Shown here one piece after another: positions 7,925-16,404 of a stretch of 40,092 bases of DNA (positions are counted from its first letter, which is position 1; each line of letters starts with the position of its first letter). The notes beneath the pieces were generated by a model. The model did no database searches and was not told the DNA's origin. It saw nothing but the letters and a program-made list of their open reading frames with translations. Position numbers and translations under genes: made by a program. Source of the DNA: an uncultured Bacillota bacterium (lineage in GTDB: Bacteria > Bacillota_I > Bacilli_A > RFN20 > CAG-826); contig CALEHV010000036.1 in NCBI GenBank assembly GCA_937876465.1, positions 1-40,092 of the forward strand, in the 5' to 3' direction.

Positions 7925-8692
7925 CTATCTATCTCTATAAAGGTAATATATACCTTTAAGTACTAAATCTTGATCTATTATAAACTCCCCTTCAAGTTCT
8001 TTGAATATCTTAGAATTGCCACCTGTTAATATTTTCTTTAATGGGTAGCCAATTTCTTTTTCTATATGTCTACAAAGAGAAATAATTGCGTCAATTGTTC
8101 CGTAATAAACACCGCTTTGCATTGCTTCTATTGTGTTATTTCCAAGTAATTTTTTAGGTTTCTTATCTATTTCAAACCCAGGAAGCAATGCTGTTTTTTC
8201 CCTCATAACATCCATACAAACTTGGACTCCAGGGAAGAAACTTGTTCCGATGAAAACGCCTTCTTTATCTAAGACAATATTTTTGGTAATTGTCCCTAAA
8301 TCAATAACAATACAACTGCCGCCATAAAGGATGTTTGCAGCTTTAACATCAGCAACTATATCTCCACCAACTTCATTTGGATCATCTACAAGCATCTTAA
8401 TTTGGCTATTGTAACTAGAATCCATGATAGGAACTTCGATTCCAAATACATTTCTAATAGCCTTTTGCAATGATCGCGAATACATTGGAACAACAGAACA
8501 AATCAAACCGCCCATCATATCTTTAGTGGCAAATTTATTTTTGTCGAAAAATTGTTGCAATGTTTTTTCAACATGCGCAACATCTGTAATTGACGAATTT
8601 ATATCAAGTCGATGCGTCAATTGCATGTCAGTAAAAATACCAACGGAAATAACACTATTTCCGATATCTACAATGATAGTTTTGTTATTCAT
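7925..8692 (-). CDS. coaX: Type III pantothenate kinase
   Basis: Phosphorylates pantothenate, the first step of coenzyme A synthesis. I start at the ATG at 8692 (MNNKTIIVDIGNS), 1 nt past the leuS stop, rather than the upstream in-frame start at 8716, which lies inside leuS; this gives 255 aa, normal for the family. The ASKHA-fold motifs are present: DIGNSVISVGIF (phosphate 1), VGGDIVADVKAA with the catalytic Asp, GSCIVIDLGTITK (phosphate 2) and FFPGVQVCMD. The type III enzyme is not inhibited by CoA and commonly needs a monovalent cation. Confidence 0.93.
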   Translation of the reverse strand: MNNKTIIVDIGNSVISVGIFTDMQLTHRLDINSSITDVAHVEKTLQQFFDKNKFATKDMMGGLICSVVPMYSRSLQKAIRNVFGIEVPIMDSSYNSQIKMLVDDPNEVGGDIVADVKAANILYGGSCIVIDLGTITKNIVLDKEGVFIGTSFFPGVQVCMDVMREKTALLPGFEIDKKPKKLLGNNTIEAMQSGVYYGTIDAIISLCRHIEKEIGYPLKKILTGGNSKIFKELEGEFIIDQDLVLKGIYYLYRDR

Positions 8693-8693
8693 A

Positions 8694-11096
8694 TTATATA
8701 GCGACAATGTTAACAATCTTTCCTTTTACAATAATGACACGTTTAATTTGTTTACCTTCGATGTGTCTTTGAACTCCTTCTAAAGCTAAAGCTTTTTCTT
8801 GAAGTTCTGCATCTGAAATATCTTTACTTACTTCTAAAACTGCACGAGGTTTTCCGTCTACGGAAATAGCAATCTTAACTGTGTCTTGAACGAGTAATGC
8901 TTCGTTGTATTGAGGCCATTTCTCGTAATCTACTAAGTGTTTGCCTGTTAATGCTTCGAAAATTTCTTCGCCAACAAATGGGCAGACACAAGAGAACATC
9001 TTTGCAAAACCTTCTAAATATGGTTTATATATTGAATTTGCTTTATATAAAGCATTGACGAAAATCATCATTTGAGAAATTGCAGTATTAATTTGAAGTG
9101 ATTCATAGTCTGCAGTTACTTTCTTAACTGTTGCATTGTAGACAAAGTCTAATTCATGTGAATTTTCGTCACTAATCTTACTTGTGAATTCTTCATCTGT
9201 GTAGATTCTATAAACACGTTCGATAAATCTACGTGCACCTTGAATTCCATTTGTGCTCCAAGGGAATGACTCTTCAAGAGGTCCTGCAAACATTTCGAAT
9301 AAACGAAGTGAGTCTGCACCGTAATCTCTGACAATATCATCAGGATTAACTACGTTACCTCTAGATTTAGACATCTTTTCACCATTTGAGCCAAGAATCA
9401 TGCCTTGATGGTACAATTTTTGGAATGGTTCTTTACAGAACACATATCCTTTATCAAAAAGGAATTTGTGCCAGAAACGCGAATAAAGTAAGTGCAATAC
9501 AGCGTGTTCTGCACCGCCAATATATAAGTCGACCGGTAACCAGTGTTTGATTAATTCTGGATCAGCAAAAGCTTTATCGTTTTGTGGGTCAATATAACGA
9601 ATGTAATACCAGCACGAACCAGCCCATTGAGGCATTGTGTTTGTTTCACGTTTACCATGTACACCGTTGATAGTAACATCAAGCCATTCTTTTGCGTTAC
9701 ATAATGGAGAACTTCCATCTCCACCAGGTGCGTATCTATCAAGTTCAGGTAAAGTTAAAGGTAAATCTTTAACATCAACTGTATAAGTCTTTCCATCGTC
9801 GCCAAATACTACAGGAATTGGTTCTCCCCAATATCTTTGACGTGAGAAAATCCAGTCTCTTAATTTATAGTTAACTTTTTCTTTACCAGCACCTTTTTCT
9901 TCTAAAGCTTTAATGATTGCTTTTTTGGCATCTGCAATATTCATTCCGTTTGCAAAATCAGAATTAATATGAGGTGCATCTTCTTCCATTGCGTGTTCAC
10001 TTACATCGCCTTCGAGAACTTGAATCATTTCTAAGTTATATTTCTTAGCAAATTCATAGTCTCTTTGGTCGTGTGTTGGGACAGCCATAACTGCTCCACT
10101 ACCATATCCGTATAAGACATAGTCTGCAGCAAATATAGGAACTTTCTTACCATTAATTGGGTTGATTGCATAGGCACCAGTCCAGACACCGGTTTTATCT
10201 TTATTTAATTCGGTTCTATCCATATCGGATTTTGATTTAACAGAATCAATATATGCTAAAACTGCTGGAAGTTGTTCTTTACTAGCAAGTTCTTTTACTA
10301 GAGGATGCTCAGGAGCTAAACAGCAATATGTGCACCCGAATAATGTATCTGCACGTGTAGTAAAGACGGTGAATTCTTTATCGCTGCCATCAACTTTAAA
10401 TGTGATTTCTGCGCCATATGATTTACCAATCCAGTTTGTTTGCATGGCAAGTGTGCTCTTTGGCCAATCTAATCCATCAAGTCCATCAAGTAACTTATCA
10501 GCATATTTTGTAATGCTTAAAACCCATTGTCTCATTGGAAGTTTAATAACTGGGAAACCACCACGTTCACTCTTACCATCAATAACTTCTTCGTTAGCCA
10601 AAACTGTTCCGAGTTCAGGACAATAGTTAACTGGAATGTTTGATACATAAGCTAATCCAGACTTGTAGAGTTCTGTAAAAATCCATTGAGTCCATTTGTA
10701 ATATTTTGGATCACTTGTAGCAATTTCTTTTGTCCAATCGTAAGACATACCAAGTGATTTAATTTGAGACTTAAAGTTAGCAATATTCTTTTGAGTAAAT
10801 TCGTCTGGGTGACGATTATTTGCAATAGCAAATTGCTCAGCAGGAAGTCCAAATGAATCCCAACCCATAGGGTGAAGGACGTTAAATCCTTGCATACGTT
10901 TCATACGTGCAACAACGTCTGTTGCTGTATAACCTTCTGGGTGGCCAACATGTAATCCTTGTCCTGATGGATAAGGGAACATGTCTAATATGTAATATTT
11001 AGGCTTAGAGAAATCATACACATCACATGTAAATGGTTTTTCATCTTCATATACTTTTGCCCATTTTTGTTCTATTTTCTTATGATCGTAACTCAT
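8694..11096 (-). CDS. leuS: Leucyl-tRNA synthetase
   Basis: Class Ia synthetase for tRNA-Leu, 800 aa, the bacterial type. It has HVGH (residues 49-52) after FPYPSGQGL, the editing (CP1) domain with FTTRADTLFG, and HDQRDYEFA, the WDSFGLPAEQ segment, the late KMSKSRGN loop, and a C-terminal anticodon-binding region ending with KRVIIVKGKIVNIVAI. The start overlaps the glgA stop (TAATG), so there is no space for a T-box and the gene is co-transcribed with glycogen synthesis. That is an unusual partner for a tRNA synthetase. Confidence 0.98.
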   Translation of the reverse strand: MSYDHKKIEQKWAKVYEDEKPFTCDVYDFSKPKYYILDMFPYPSGQGLHVGHPEGYTATDVVARMKRMQGFNVLHPMGWDSFGLPAEQFAIANNRHPDEFTQKNIANFKSQIKSLGMSYDWTKEIATSDPKYYKWTQWIFTELYKSGLAYVSNIPVNYCPELGTVLANEEVIDGKSERGGFPVIKLPMRQWVLSITKYADKLLDGLDGLDWPKSTLAMQTNWIGKSYGAEITFKVDGSDKEFTVFTTRADTLFGCTYCCLAPEHPLVKELASKEQLPAVLAYIDSVKSKSDMDRTELNKDKTGVWTGAYAINPINGKKVPIFAADYVLYGYGSGAVMAVPTHDQRDYEFAKKYNLEMIQVLEGDVSEHAMEEDAPHINSDFANGMNIADAKKAIIKALEEKGAGKEKVNYKLRDWIFSRQRYWGEPIPVVFGDDGKTYTVDVKDLPLTLPELDRYAPGGDGSSPLCNAKEWLDVTINGVHGKRETNTMPQWAGSCWYYIRYIDPQNDKAFADPELIKHWLPVDLYIGGAEHAVLHLLYSRFWHKFLFDKGYVFCKEPFQKLYHQGMILGSNGEKMSKSRGNVVNPDDIVRDYGADSLRLFEMFAGPLEESFPWSTNGIQGARRFIERVYRIYTDEEFTSKISDENSHELDFVYNATVKKVTADYESLQINTAISQMMIFVNALYKANSIYKPYLEGFAKMFSCVCPFVGEEIFEALTGKHLVDYEKWPQYNEALLVQDTVKIAISVDGKPRAVLEVSKDISDAELQEKALALEGVQRHIEGKQIKRVIIVKGKIVNIVAI

Positions 11097-12532
11097 TATT
11101 TCTTAACTGCCTTTCTATATAAATCGATGTAGGCATTCATGGAATTTTTCCATGATCTATCTAAATTCATCGCATTTTTAACTAATTTTCTTAATGTAGG
11201 TTTGTTCATGTAATACAAATCCAATGAACGATTAATGGAATAGCCAAGTGCTAGTCCATCATAATCTCTAAAGGAGAAGCCTGTAGCAACGTCTTCGTTT
11301 ACTCCGTTATAACCTACGACTGTATCAACAAGACCACCAGTTTCTCTAACTAGAGGAAGGGTTCCATAACGTTGAGCAATGATTTGCCCAATACCACATG
11401 GTTCGAATAAGGATGGCATAAGGAAGAAGTCGCTTCCTGCGTATACCTTATGAGCCAAGGCGTCGTTATAACCAATGTATAATCCTACTTTGTCTGGATA
11501 TTGGTCTCTTAATTGTTGGAAGTTTTGTTCTAAGTTATGCTCGCCACTTCCAAGGATAATGACTGTTGCGCCTCTACTTACTAAGTAAGAAACGTTACAA
11601 ACAACTAAATCAATACCTTTTTGCCATGTAAGTCGACTTACAAGTCCATATACAGGTCCATCGTTATGAGGCAAATTGAATGAATTAAGAAGATCAATCT
11701 TATTTTCTTCTTTTGCCTTAATGAATGCCTTAGAACTATAGTTCTTAGCAATCTTTTTGTCGTGTAATGGATCAAATTCGATAATATCGAGTCCGTTTAC
11801 AATTCCCACAAAGTCGTCTTTTCTTAATTCGAGAACAGAACATAGACCTTGAGACAATTCAGGACTTAATAATTCGTTTCTATGTGTTGGTGAGACTGTT
11901 GAAATCTCATCTGCATATACGATTCCAGCTTTAAGTGTTGAAACACAATTCTCAAACCTAACTTGGCCGTAATCATATAATCCGTCTGATAAACCCCAGT
12001 AATCTCCAAGGAAGTATCGATCCATCAATCCTTTAAATGCAGGATTATGAATTGTTAAGACTGTATGAATTCCTTTGTAGAAATCATCCCAGCCATAACG
12101 TTCTTTTAATAAACAAGGAATCATGCCACCTTGCCAATCATGAACATGAATAATATCAGGTTTAAAGTTAATAACTTTTAAAATGTCTAATGCTGCTAGT
12201 GAGAAGAATGCAAATCTTTCGTTGTCGTCATCAAATCCATAAAGACCATCGCGATTAAAATAATACTCATTATCTATAAGATAATAATTAATTCCATCGA
12301 TTGTAGCCTTAAAAATACCGACATATTGATGCCTCCAACCGACATCGGTATAGGTATAGCCAATATATTCGGCCTTTATATTTTTAGATTTAATTGATTT
12401 GTAATACGGGAGGATAATGATGGCTTCTTCTTCACTCGAGCATAACTCGCGTGATAAAGAATAAACAACATCAGCAAGTCCTCCACTCTTACAAAGCGGA
12501 TTTGCCTCACTGGCAATCATTGCGATTTTCAT
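11096..12532 (-). CDS. glgA: Glycogen synthase (ADP-glucose type)
   Basis: Adds glucose from ADP-glucose to the glycogen chain (GT5, GT-B fold). It has 478 aa, as in bacteria. The N-terminal KSGGLADVVYSLSREL holds the ADP-glucose-binding K-x-G-G motif. The HVHDWQGGMIPCL segment, HNPAFKGL and GIVNGLDIIEFDP are family marks. The C-terminal domain has SRLTWQKGIDL and FLMPSLFEPCGIGQ with the catalytic glutamate. The ATG overlaps the glgD stop (ATGA). The third gene of the glg set; no branching enzyme or phosphorylase is in the window. Confidence 0.96.
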   Translation of the reverse strand: MKIAMIASEANPLCKSGGLADVVYSLSRELCSSEEEAIIILPYYKSIKSKNIKAEYIGYTYTDVGWRHQYVGIFKATIDGINYYLIDNEYYFNRDGLYGFDDDNERFAFFSLAALDILKVINFKPDIIHVHDWQGGMIPCLLKERYGWDDFYKGIHTVLTIHNPAFKGLMDRYFLGDYWGLSDGLYDYGQVRFENCVSTLKAGIVYADEISTVSPTHRNELLSPELSQGLCSVLELRKDDFVGIVNGLDIIEFDPLHDKKIAKNYSSKAFIKAKEENKIDLLNSFNLPHNDGPVYGLVSRLTWQKGIDLVVCNVSYLVSRGATVIILGSGEHNLEQNFQQLRDQYPDKVGLYIGYNDALAHKVYAGSDFFLMPSLFEPCGIGQIIAQRYGTLPLVRETGGLVDTVVGYNGVNEDVATGFSFRDYDGLALGYSINRSLDLYYMNKPTLRKLVKNAMNLDRSWKNSMNAYIDLYRKAVKK

Positions 12533-13653
12533 TTAGCTATTTTTCCTTGTCCTAAATATTTGAATTTATTTTCTGTGCCTTTAATTTCGGCAACAACATC
12601 AGCTGTTCCTCTTCTATCGATAACAGCATTTGAAACAACTGCACCAGCCTTAATAACTGAATTACCAAGGATAATTGAGTTTTCTACCCAAGCTCCTTTT
12701 TCAATAACAACGTAACGAGAAATTACTGAATTAATAACTGTTCCATCAATGTGTGCACCATTTGCAATAAACGAATTTTTAACTTTTGCATTTTCTCCGT
12801 AAAGTGTTGGAGGTGTATTACGTGAACGTGTATAGATTGGCCATTCTTTTGAATGGAATAATGAAAAGGCTGTATCTTTTTCTAATAATTCCATTGAGTA
12901 TTCAACGAAGTGTTCAAAGCTATCCATACATCTAACATAACCAACGTATTCATAACCTTTAACTATGTACTCGTCATCTTTAACCATGAACTCGACAATT
13001 TTCTTTAATGAACCAAGTTTCATAAGTTTTTGAGTTTTAAGAATCTTCTTCAACATTTCTGTAGTCATGATGTATGTTTCTAAAGAAACATTAACTTCTG
13101 TAACTTTTCCAGTGTTTTTCTTAAATTCAACAACTTGGCCAACATTATCAAGTTTCAAAACATTTGTTTTATTGAAAGCTTTATCGCCGTTACTAATTGT
13201 AGAAAATGCAACTGTAACATCAGCACCGCTAGCTCTATGAGCCTTAGTAGCTTTTCTTAAATCAATGACAGAAATAATATGAGCAGGTGCAACGACAACC
13301 AAGTCCGCACCAACTTCGTCCAAAGCCCATTCATTTGCAGCAATACAATTTAAATCTGTATTTTCTTCTGGATTCTTGATTCCGTTTTCGTTAATCAAGA
13401 TATGTTGATGTCCAATCTTGGTATTGTTAACCCAAGTCTTAAGAGCACCAATATGACTGGATATAGAACGGAAATTATCTTTACAAAGGACATTGATGTC
13501 GTCAATTTTTGAGTTTGTAAAATTAGATAATGCAAAATCCATCAAAGCATATCTTCCAAGGAAGGATGTTGAGCCTAATGCTCTAGTTTCAGTTAATGGA
13601 CCTAAATCTGCATCACTGAACAAATTTAAATAACCAATAATTCTTTTAGCCAT
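12529..13653 (-). CDS. glgD: GlgD, ADP-glucose pyrophosphorylase regulatory subunit
   Basis: 374 aa, related to GlgC but without the GGxGTRL nucleotide loop at the N-terminus (here YLNLFSDADLGPLTETRALGS). GlgD proteins pair with GlgC in Bacillota and raise its activity. The nucleotidyltransferase-like domain covers about residues 1-250, and a left-handed beta-helix with hexapeptide repeats (NSFIANGAHIDGTVINSV, VVIEKGAWVENS, VIKAGAVVSNA) forms the C-terminus. It lies 2 bp after glgC and overlaps glgA. Confidence 0.93.
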   Translation of the reverse strand: MAKRIIGYLNLFSDADLGPLTETRALGSTSFLGRYALMDFALSNFTNSKIDDINVLCKDNFRSISSHIGALKTWVNNTKIGHQHILINENGIKNPEENTDLNCIAANEWALDEVGADLVVVAPAHIISVIDLRKATKAHRASGADVTVAFSTISNGDKAFNKTNVLKLDNVGQVVEFKKNTGKVTEVNVSLETYIMTTEMLKKILKTQKLMKLGSLKKIVEFMVKDDEYIVKGYEYVGYVRCMDSFEHFVEYSMELLEKDTAFSLFHSKEWPIYTRSRNTPPTLYGENAKVKNSFIANGAHIDGTVINSVISRYVVIEKGAWVENSIILGNSVIKAGAVVSNAVIDRRGTADVVAEIKGTENKFKYLGQGKIAK

Positions 13654-13655
13654 GA

Positions 13656-14777
13656 TTATTCTCCTTTCTTAGCATATAAGACTATGTCTTTTGTTGTTCC
13701 AATAACGTCTTGATTTTCTTCAACTACGGCGTAAGGAGCAACAACTGCATTCTTAACAACGGCGCCATGCTTAATCTTAGCACCAGTCATGATGACTGAA
13801 TTCTCAACTTTTGCGCCTTCAAAAATTTCTACTTCGTTTGAAACGACTGAATGTATAACTGATCCTTTAATAACAGTGCCTTGATTAATCAAGGAGTGTT
13901 TGATTTCAGCATTTGGACCAACGTATTGAGGATAGCTATTTGTATCTTCGCCATATACGTGAATTCCACCACAAATCTCTTCTAAAGTTGTGCCTGGTTC
14001 AAGTAAATCCATATTGGCTTGATGTAAGGAATTGATTGTTCCAACATCCTTCCAATATCCGTTATAAACATATGCCATTAATTTGCATTTGTCTTTTAAC
14101 ATTGCAGGAATTACATCGTTTCCAAAATCGTGTGATGATTTTTTCATCTTATGATCTGCAATTAAATATTTTTTGAGTGCGCTATATTTGAAGATATAAA
14201 TACCCATTGAAGCCAAATCGCTTTTTGGTTTCTTTGGTTTTTCTTGGAATTCGGTAATTATGCCTTGTTGATCGGTTACCAAAATACCAAATCTAGAAGC
14301 TTCTTCCATAGGGACTTTAATAACGGATATAGTTAAATCAGCATCGTTATCTTCGTGTTGTCTAATCATTTCGTGGAAAGAAGTTGAATAAATATGATCT
14401 CCAGAGAGAATTAAAACATGTTCAGGATTACATTGATCTAAGAATTCTAAATTTTCATAAATAGCATCAGCGGTTCCATTAAACCAGCTCAAGCCTTCTT
14501 CTGTTTGTCTTGGAGTAAGTGTTGTTGTTAACGAACGAACACCGTTAAGACCCCATTTCTCACCATTACCAATATATTGGTCAAGTGAAACTGATTCGTA
14601 TTGCATTAATACACCAACTGTTGTGATTCCTGCATTAGCACAATTTGACAAAGGGAAGTCGATAATACGATACTTTGCCCCAAAACTGACAGCAGGTTTT
14701 GCAATCTTTTTGGTAAGTGCACCAAGACGTGTGCCCTTTCCACCAGCTAAGATCATTGCAACTATTTTTTCTGCCAT
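13656..14777 (-). CDS. glgC: Glucose-1-phosphate adenylyltransferase (catalytic subunit)
   Basis: Makes ADP-glucose from glucose-1-phosphate and ATP, the committed step of glycogen synthesis. I start at the ATG at 14777 (MAEKIVAMILAGG), preceded by AGGAGAG, instead of 14804; this gives 373 aa. The signature GGKGTRLGALT is near the N-terminus, with YRIIDFPLSNC, LSGDHIY and FQEKPKKP in the catalytic domain, and hexapeptide repeats at the C-terminus (VIKGSVIHSVVSNEVEIFEGA). It heads a nine-gene operon and has an extended -10 promoter with a cre-like site upstream. Confidence 0.96.
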   Translation of the reverse strand: MAEKIVAMILAGGKGTRLGALTKKIAKPAVSFGAKYRIIDFPLSNCANAGITTVGVLMQYESVSLDQYIGNGEKWGLNGVRSLTTTLTPRQTEEGLSWFNGTADAIYENLEFLDQCNPEHVLILSGDHIYSTSFHEMIRQHEDNDADLTISVIKVPMEEASRFGILVTDQQGIITEFQEKPKKPKSDLASMGIYIFKYSALKKYLIADHKMKKSSHDFGNDVIPAMLKDKCKLMAYVYNGYWKDVGTINSLHQANMDLLEPGTTLEEICGGIHVYGEDTNSYPQYVGPNAEIKHSLINQGTVIKGSVIHSVVSNEVEIFEGAKVENSVIMTGAKIKHGAVVKNAVVAPYAVVEENQDVIGTTKDIVLYAKKGE

Positions 14778-14833
14778 ATTTATCTCTCCTATATTAAATG
14801 TCACACAAAAAAAATAAAATTTTTTGCAACCCT

Positions 14834-14842
14834 ATTTTAGCA
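14834..14842 (-). promoter_or_regulatory. Extended -10 promoter of the glgC operon
   Basis: On the minus strand TGCTAAAAT: a TG one base before -10 TAAAAT (14834-14839). The -35 region (14857-14862, TTAAAG) is poor, as is usual with extended -10 promoters. The transcript would start near 14827 and carries the AGGAGAG ribosome site. Confidence 0.5.
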
Positions 14843-14870
14843 CAAGAGTAAGAATTCTTTAAAGACACAT

Positions 14871-14888
14871 ATGAAAAAACGCTTTCAT
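14871..14888. promoter_or_regulatory. cre-like / LacI-family site upstream of glgC
   Basis: ATGAAAAAACGCTTTCAT has outer arms ATGAAA/TTTCAT and a central CG. It resembles a CcpA cre box but has two extra central bases. Its centre lies about 52 bp upstream of the predicted glgC start of transcription, an activator-like position. It shares the ATGAAA/TTTCAT arms with the lacI operator at 4128-4143. Confidence 0.45.
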
Positions 14889-14939
14889 ACTTTGATTTAT
14901 AATCAATTTTTATTGATGAAAAAAATCATGAAAATTTGA

Positions 14940-14945
14940 TATTAT
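14940..14945 (+). promoter_or_regulatory. Extended -10 of the 14952 gene, leaderless
   Basis: TGATATTAT, a TG-type extended -10, ends 6 nt before the ATG at 14952. This puts the start of transcription at the start codon itself. There is no Shine-Dalgarno sequence. Confidence 0.55.
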
Positions 14946-14951
14946 ATTTGT

Positions 14952-15428
14952 ATGCAAAACAAGGAAAAAGAAGAAAAATTAAGAATTAATCCATGGAGAA
15001 TTATCTTCATCTTCATCGGCTTATTTTTGATTATTGAATTTTTGTTTTATCTTACATTCCAATTTTCTGCATCAGACCCAGTTTGGTGGCCACTTAATAT
15101 CAGCTTCTTTTTCTACACTCCAGTTTTATTAGGAGTAACAATTCTTTTCTGCGTTTTGTCAATCACTCAAACCTTTTATATTGTTGAAAAATCTCGTATT
15201 GTTCATGTCAAAATGGGTAAGGCATATGAATACTATTTTAACAATATAGTTTACATCGATGAAGAGTACTCAAAGAAGCATAAAATGCTTCTATTCTATA
15301 CAAAAGACGGAAAAGAATACATGCTTGCATTCGATAAAAATGCAGTAATTTTTGAGAAATGTTTAGAGCGTTGTAACCTCATAAGCAGAGAAGAGTTTAT
15401 TGCACGCTATAAACAGCCGAAATTATAA
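14952..15428 (+). CDS. Two-TM membrane protein with PH-like cytoplasmic part
   Basis: 158 aa. A basic N-terminus is followed by two hydrophobic segments (about residues 14-35 and 47-75). The C-terminal half, from about residue 76 (TFYIVEKSRIVHVKMGKAYEYYFNNIVYIDEEY), has the alternating strands of bacterial PH-like domains such as EbsA or YdbT relatives. It ends with a short helix. I cannot name the family with certainty. It is divergent from glgC and lies just before rpmB, which has its own promoter. The mRNA is predicted to be leaderless. Its role is unknown. Confidence 0.7.
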   Translation: MQNKEKEEKLRINPWRIIFIFIGLFLIIEFLFYLTFQFSASDPVWWPLNISFFFYTPVLLGVTILFCVLSITQTFYIVEKSRIVHVKMGKAYEYYFNNIVYIDEEYSKKHKMLLFYTKDGKEYMLAFDKNAVIFEKCLERCNLISREEFIARYKQPKL

Positions 15429-15430
15429 AG

Positions 15431-15459
15431 TTTACAAGTAAAAAAGAACGTGTTAAAAT
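15431..15459 (+). promoter_or_regulatory. rpmB promoter
   Basis: -35 TTTACA (15431-15436), a 17-bp spacer and -10 TAAAAT (15454-15459) with a TG one base before the -10. The start codon follows a GAGG ribosome site, so this transcript has a normal short leader. Confidence 0.65.
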
Positions 15460-15495
15460 ATACCACGTATTTTAAGAAGAAGTGAGGTTAAAACT

Positions 15496-15684
15496 ATGTC
15501 AAGAGTATGTCAAGTAAGCGGAGTTGGAAAATTAACAGGAAACGCACGTTCCCACTCAAACATTGCTACACGCCGTGTTTGGAATGCCAACCTCCAAAAA
15601 TACAGAATTAACATCAATGGTAGAACTGTTACAGTTAGAATGACTGCAAGAGCTCACCGTGCATTATTAAAGAAAGCAAAATAA
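15496..15684 (+). CDS. rpmB: Ribosomal protein bL28
   Basis: 62 aa, the normal bL28 size. MSRVCQVSGVGKLTGNARSHSNIATRRVWNANLQ is the usual N-terminal pattern (SG-G...G...SHSN..T.R.WN.N). It is part of the large ribosomal subunit. It has only one cysteine (Cys5), so it belongs to the type without zinc ligands. Strong promoter and terminator show that it is a single-gene unit. Its location near rsgA/rpe matches the Bacilli gene order. Confidence 0.96.
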   Translation: MSRVCQVSGVGKLTGNARSHSNIATRRVWNANLQKYRININGRTVTVRMTARAHRALLKKAK

Positions 15685-15701
15685 CCTCAATTAATAAAAA
15701 G

Positions 15702-15725
15702 AAACGACCTCAATCGAGGTCGTTT
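15702..15725. terminator. Bidirectional terminator rpmB / gmk operon
   Basis: Perfect 10-bp stem AAACGACCTC (15702-15711) / GAGGTCGTTT (15716-15725) with loop AATC. A T-rich tail follows on the plus strand and an A-rich stretch precedes it. It closes rpmB on one side and the long gmk-to-rpe operon on the other. Confidence 0.9.
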
Positions 15726-15732
15726 TCTTTCG

Positions 15733-16404
15733 CTAAAACTTAATAACACTAATTAAGAATAATATAACAGATAGGAGTATTACTCCTATTGCAATCCATT
15801 CACTCAATGGAAGAACAAATACTTTTGGTCTTTTATAAACCTTTTGATCGCCTTGAGTTTCTTCTTCTAAATTTGGCCAATCTTTGAGTTTAGGATTAAA
15901 CATAACTCCTAACATCAAGACTGCGAATAAACATGCGAGGGATGCAATAACTATATGAATAATTCCTAATTGAGTTGTTCTTATATTAAAGGAAATAAAT
16001 GCTCTAACACAGGTCAATGCTGACATTAAAAATGCTGCTGCAATCAATGCGGTTGAACAATATATGTGTTCTTTTGTATATTGAATTTTTATTTTTGAAA
16101 CAGCAAATATTGCCAAACCAGATAAACCAAATAAGCAAGTAATGACTAAATTAAAGACGGCTAAATCGCCCATTTCACCAAAGTTTGGAATTACAAATAA
16201 CAATGGAGAAAACAATGCTACACATAAAATGATAAGGAAAATGTTTGAAATTTTACCCTTAATAACTTCATAAGGAAAATAATTCAATAAAGAAATCCTT
16301 GGTTCATCGTTTCTTCTTTCAATTAATGAGGAAACAATCATTCCTAAAAAAGAAACAATAATAACAATTAAACTTAAACCCCAAATAAAATTTGCGCTAA
16401 TCAT
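15733..16404 (-). CDS. Membrane protein of unknown function, about six TM segments
   Basis: 223 aa. Hydrophobic segments lie near residues 5-27, 52-73, 78-104, 116-135, 145-170 and 200-221. A charged loop (about residues 171-198) with PNLEEETQGDQKVYKRPK precedes the last segment. No family is recognised. It overlaps the rpe stop by 4 bp (ATGA-type) and is the last gene of the gmk operon, at the point where other Bacilli carry thiN or an alkaline-shock/DAK gene. It is probably co-translated with rpe. Confidence 0.75.
   Translation of the reverse strand: MISANFIWGLSLIVIIVSFLGMIVSSLIERRNDEPRISLLNYFPYEVIKGKISNIFLIILCVALFSPLLFVIPNFGEMGDLAVFNLVITCLFGLSGLAIFAVSKIKIQYTKEHIYCSTALIAAAFLMSALTCVRAFISFNIRTTQLGIIHIVIASLACLFAVLMLGVMFNPKLKDWPNLEEETQGDQKVYKRPKVFVLPLSEWIAIGVILLSVILFLISVIKF

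Noticed and set aside
8424..10626. Open frames on the plus strand across coaX and leuS, and similar plus-strand frames over tyrS, pncB, priA, gmk, atpA and atpF
   Set aside because: They lie opposite well-recognised genes, show no family match and have no ribosome site; they are shadows of the real coding strand.
1839..11096. T-box leaders for tyrS or leuS
   Set aside because: Both genes start within 2 bp of, or overlapping, the upstream gene; there is no room for a leader and no T-box sequence was seen.
14890..14926. Hairpin ATCAATTTTTATTGAT and nearby direct repeats in the glgC/14952 interval as a small RNA
   Set aside because: Short AT stem without a terminator; adequately explained as promoter-region sequence.
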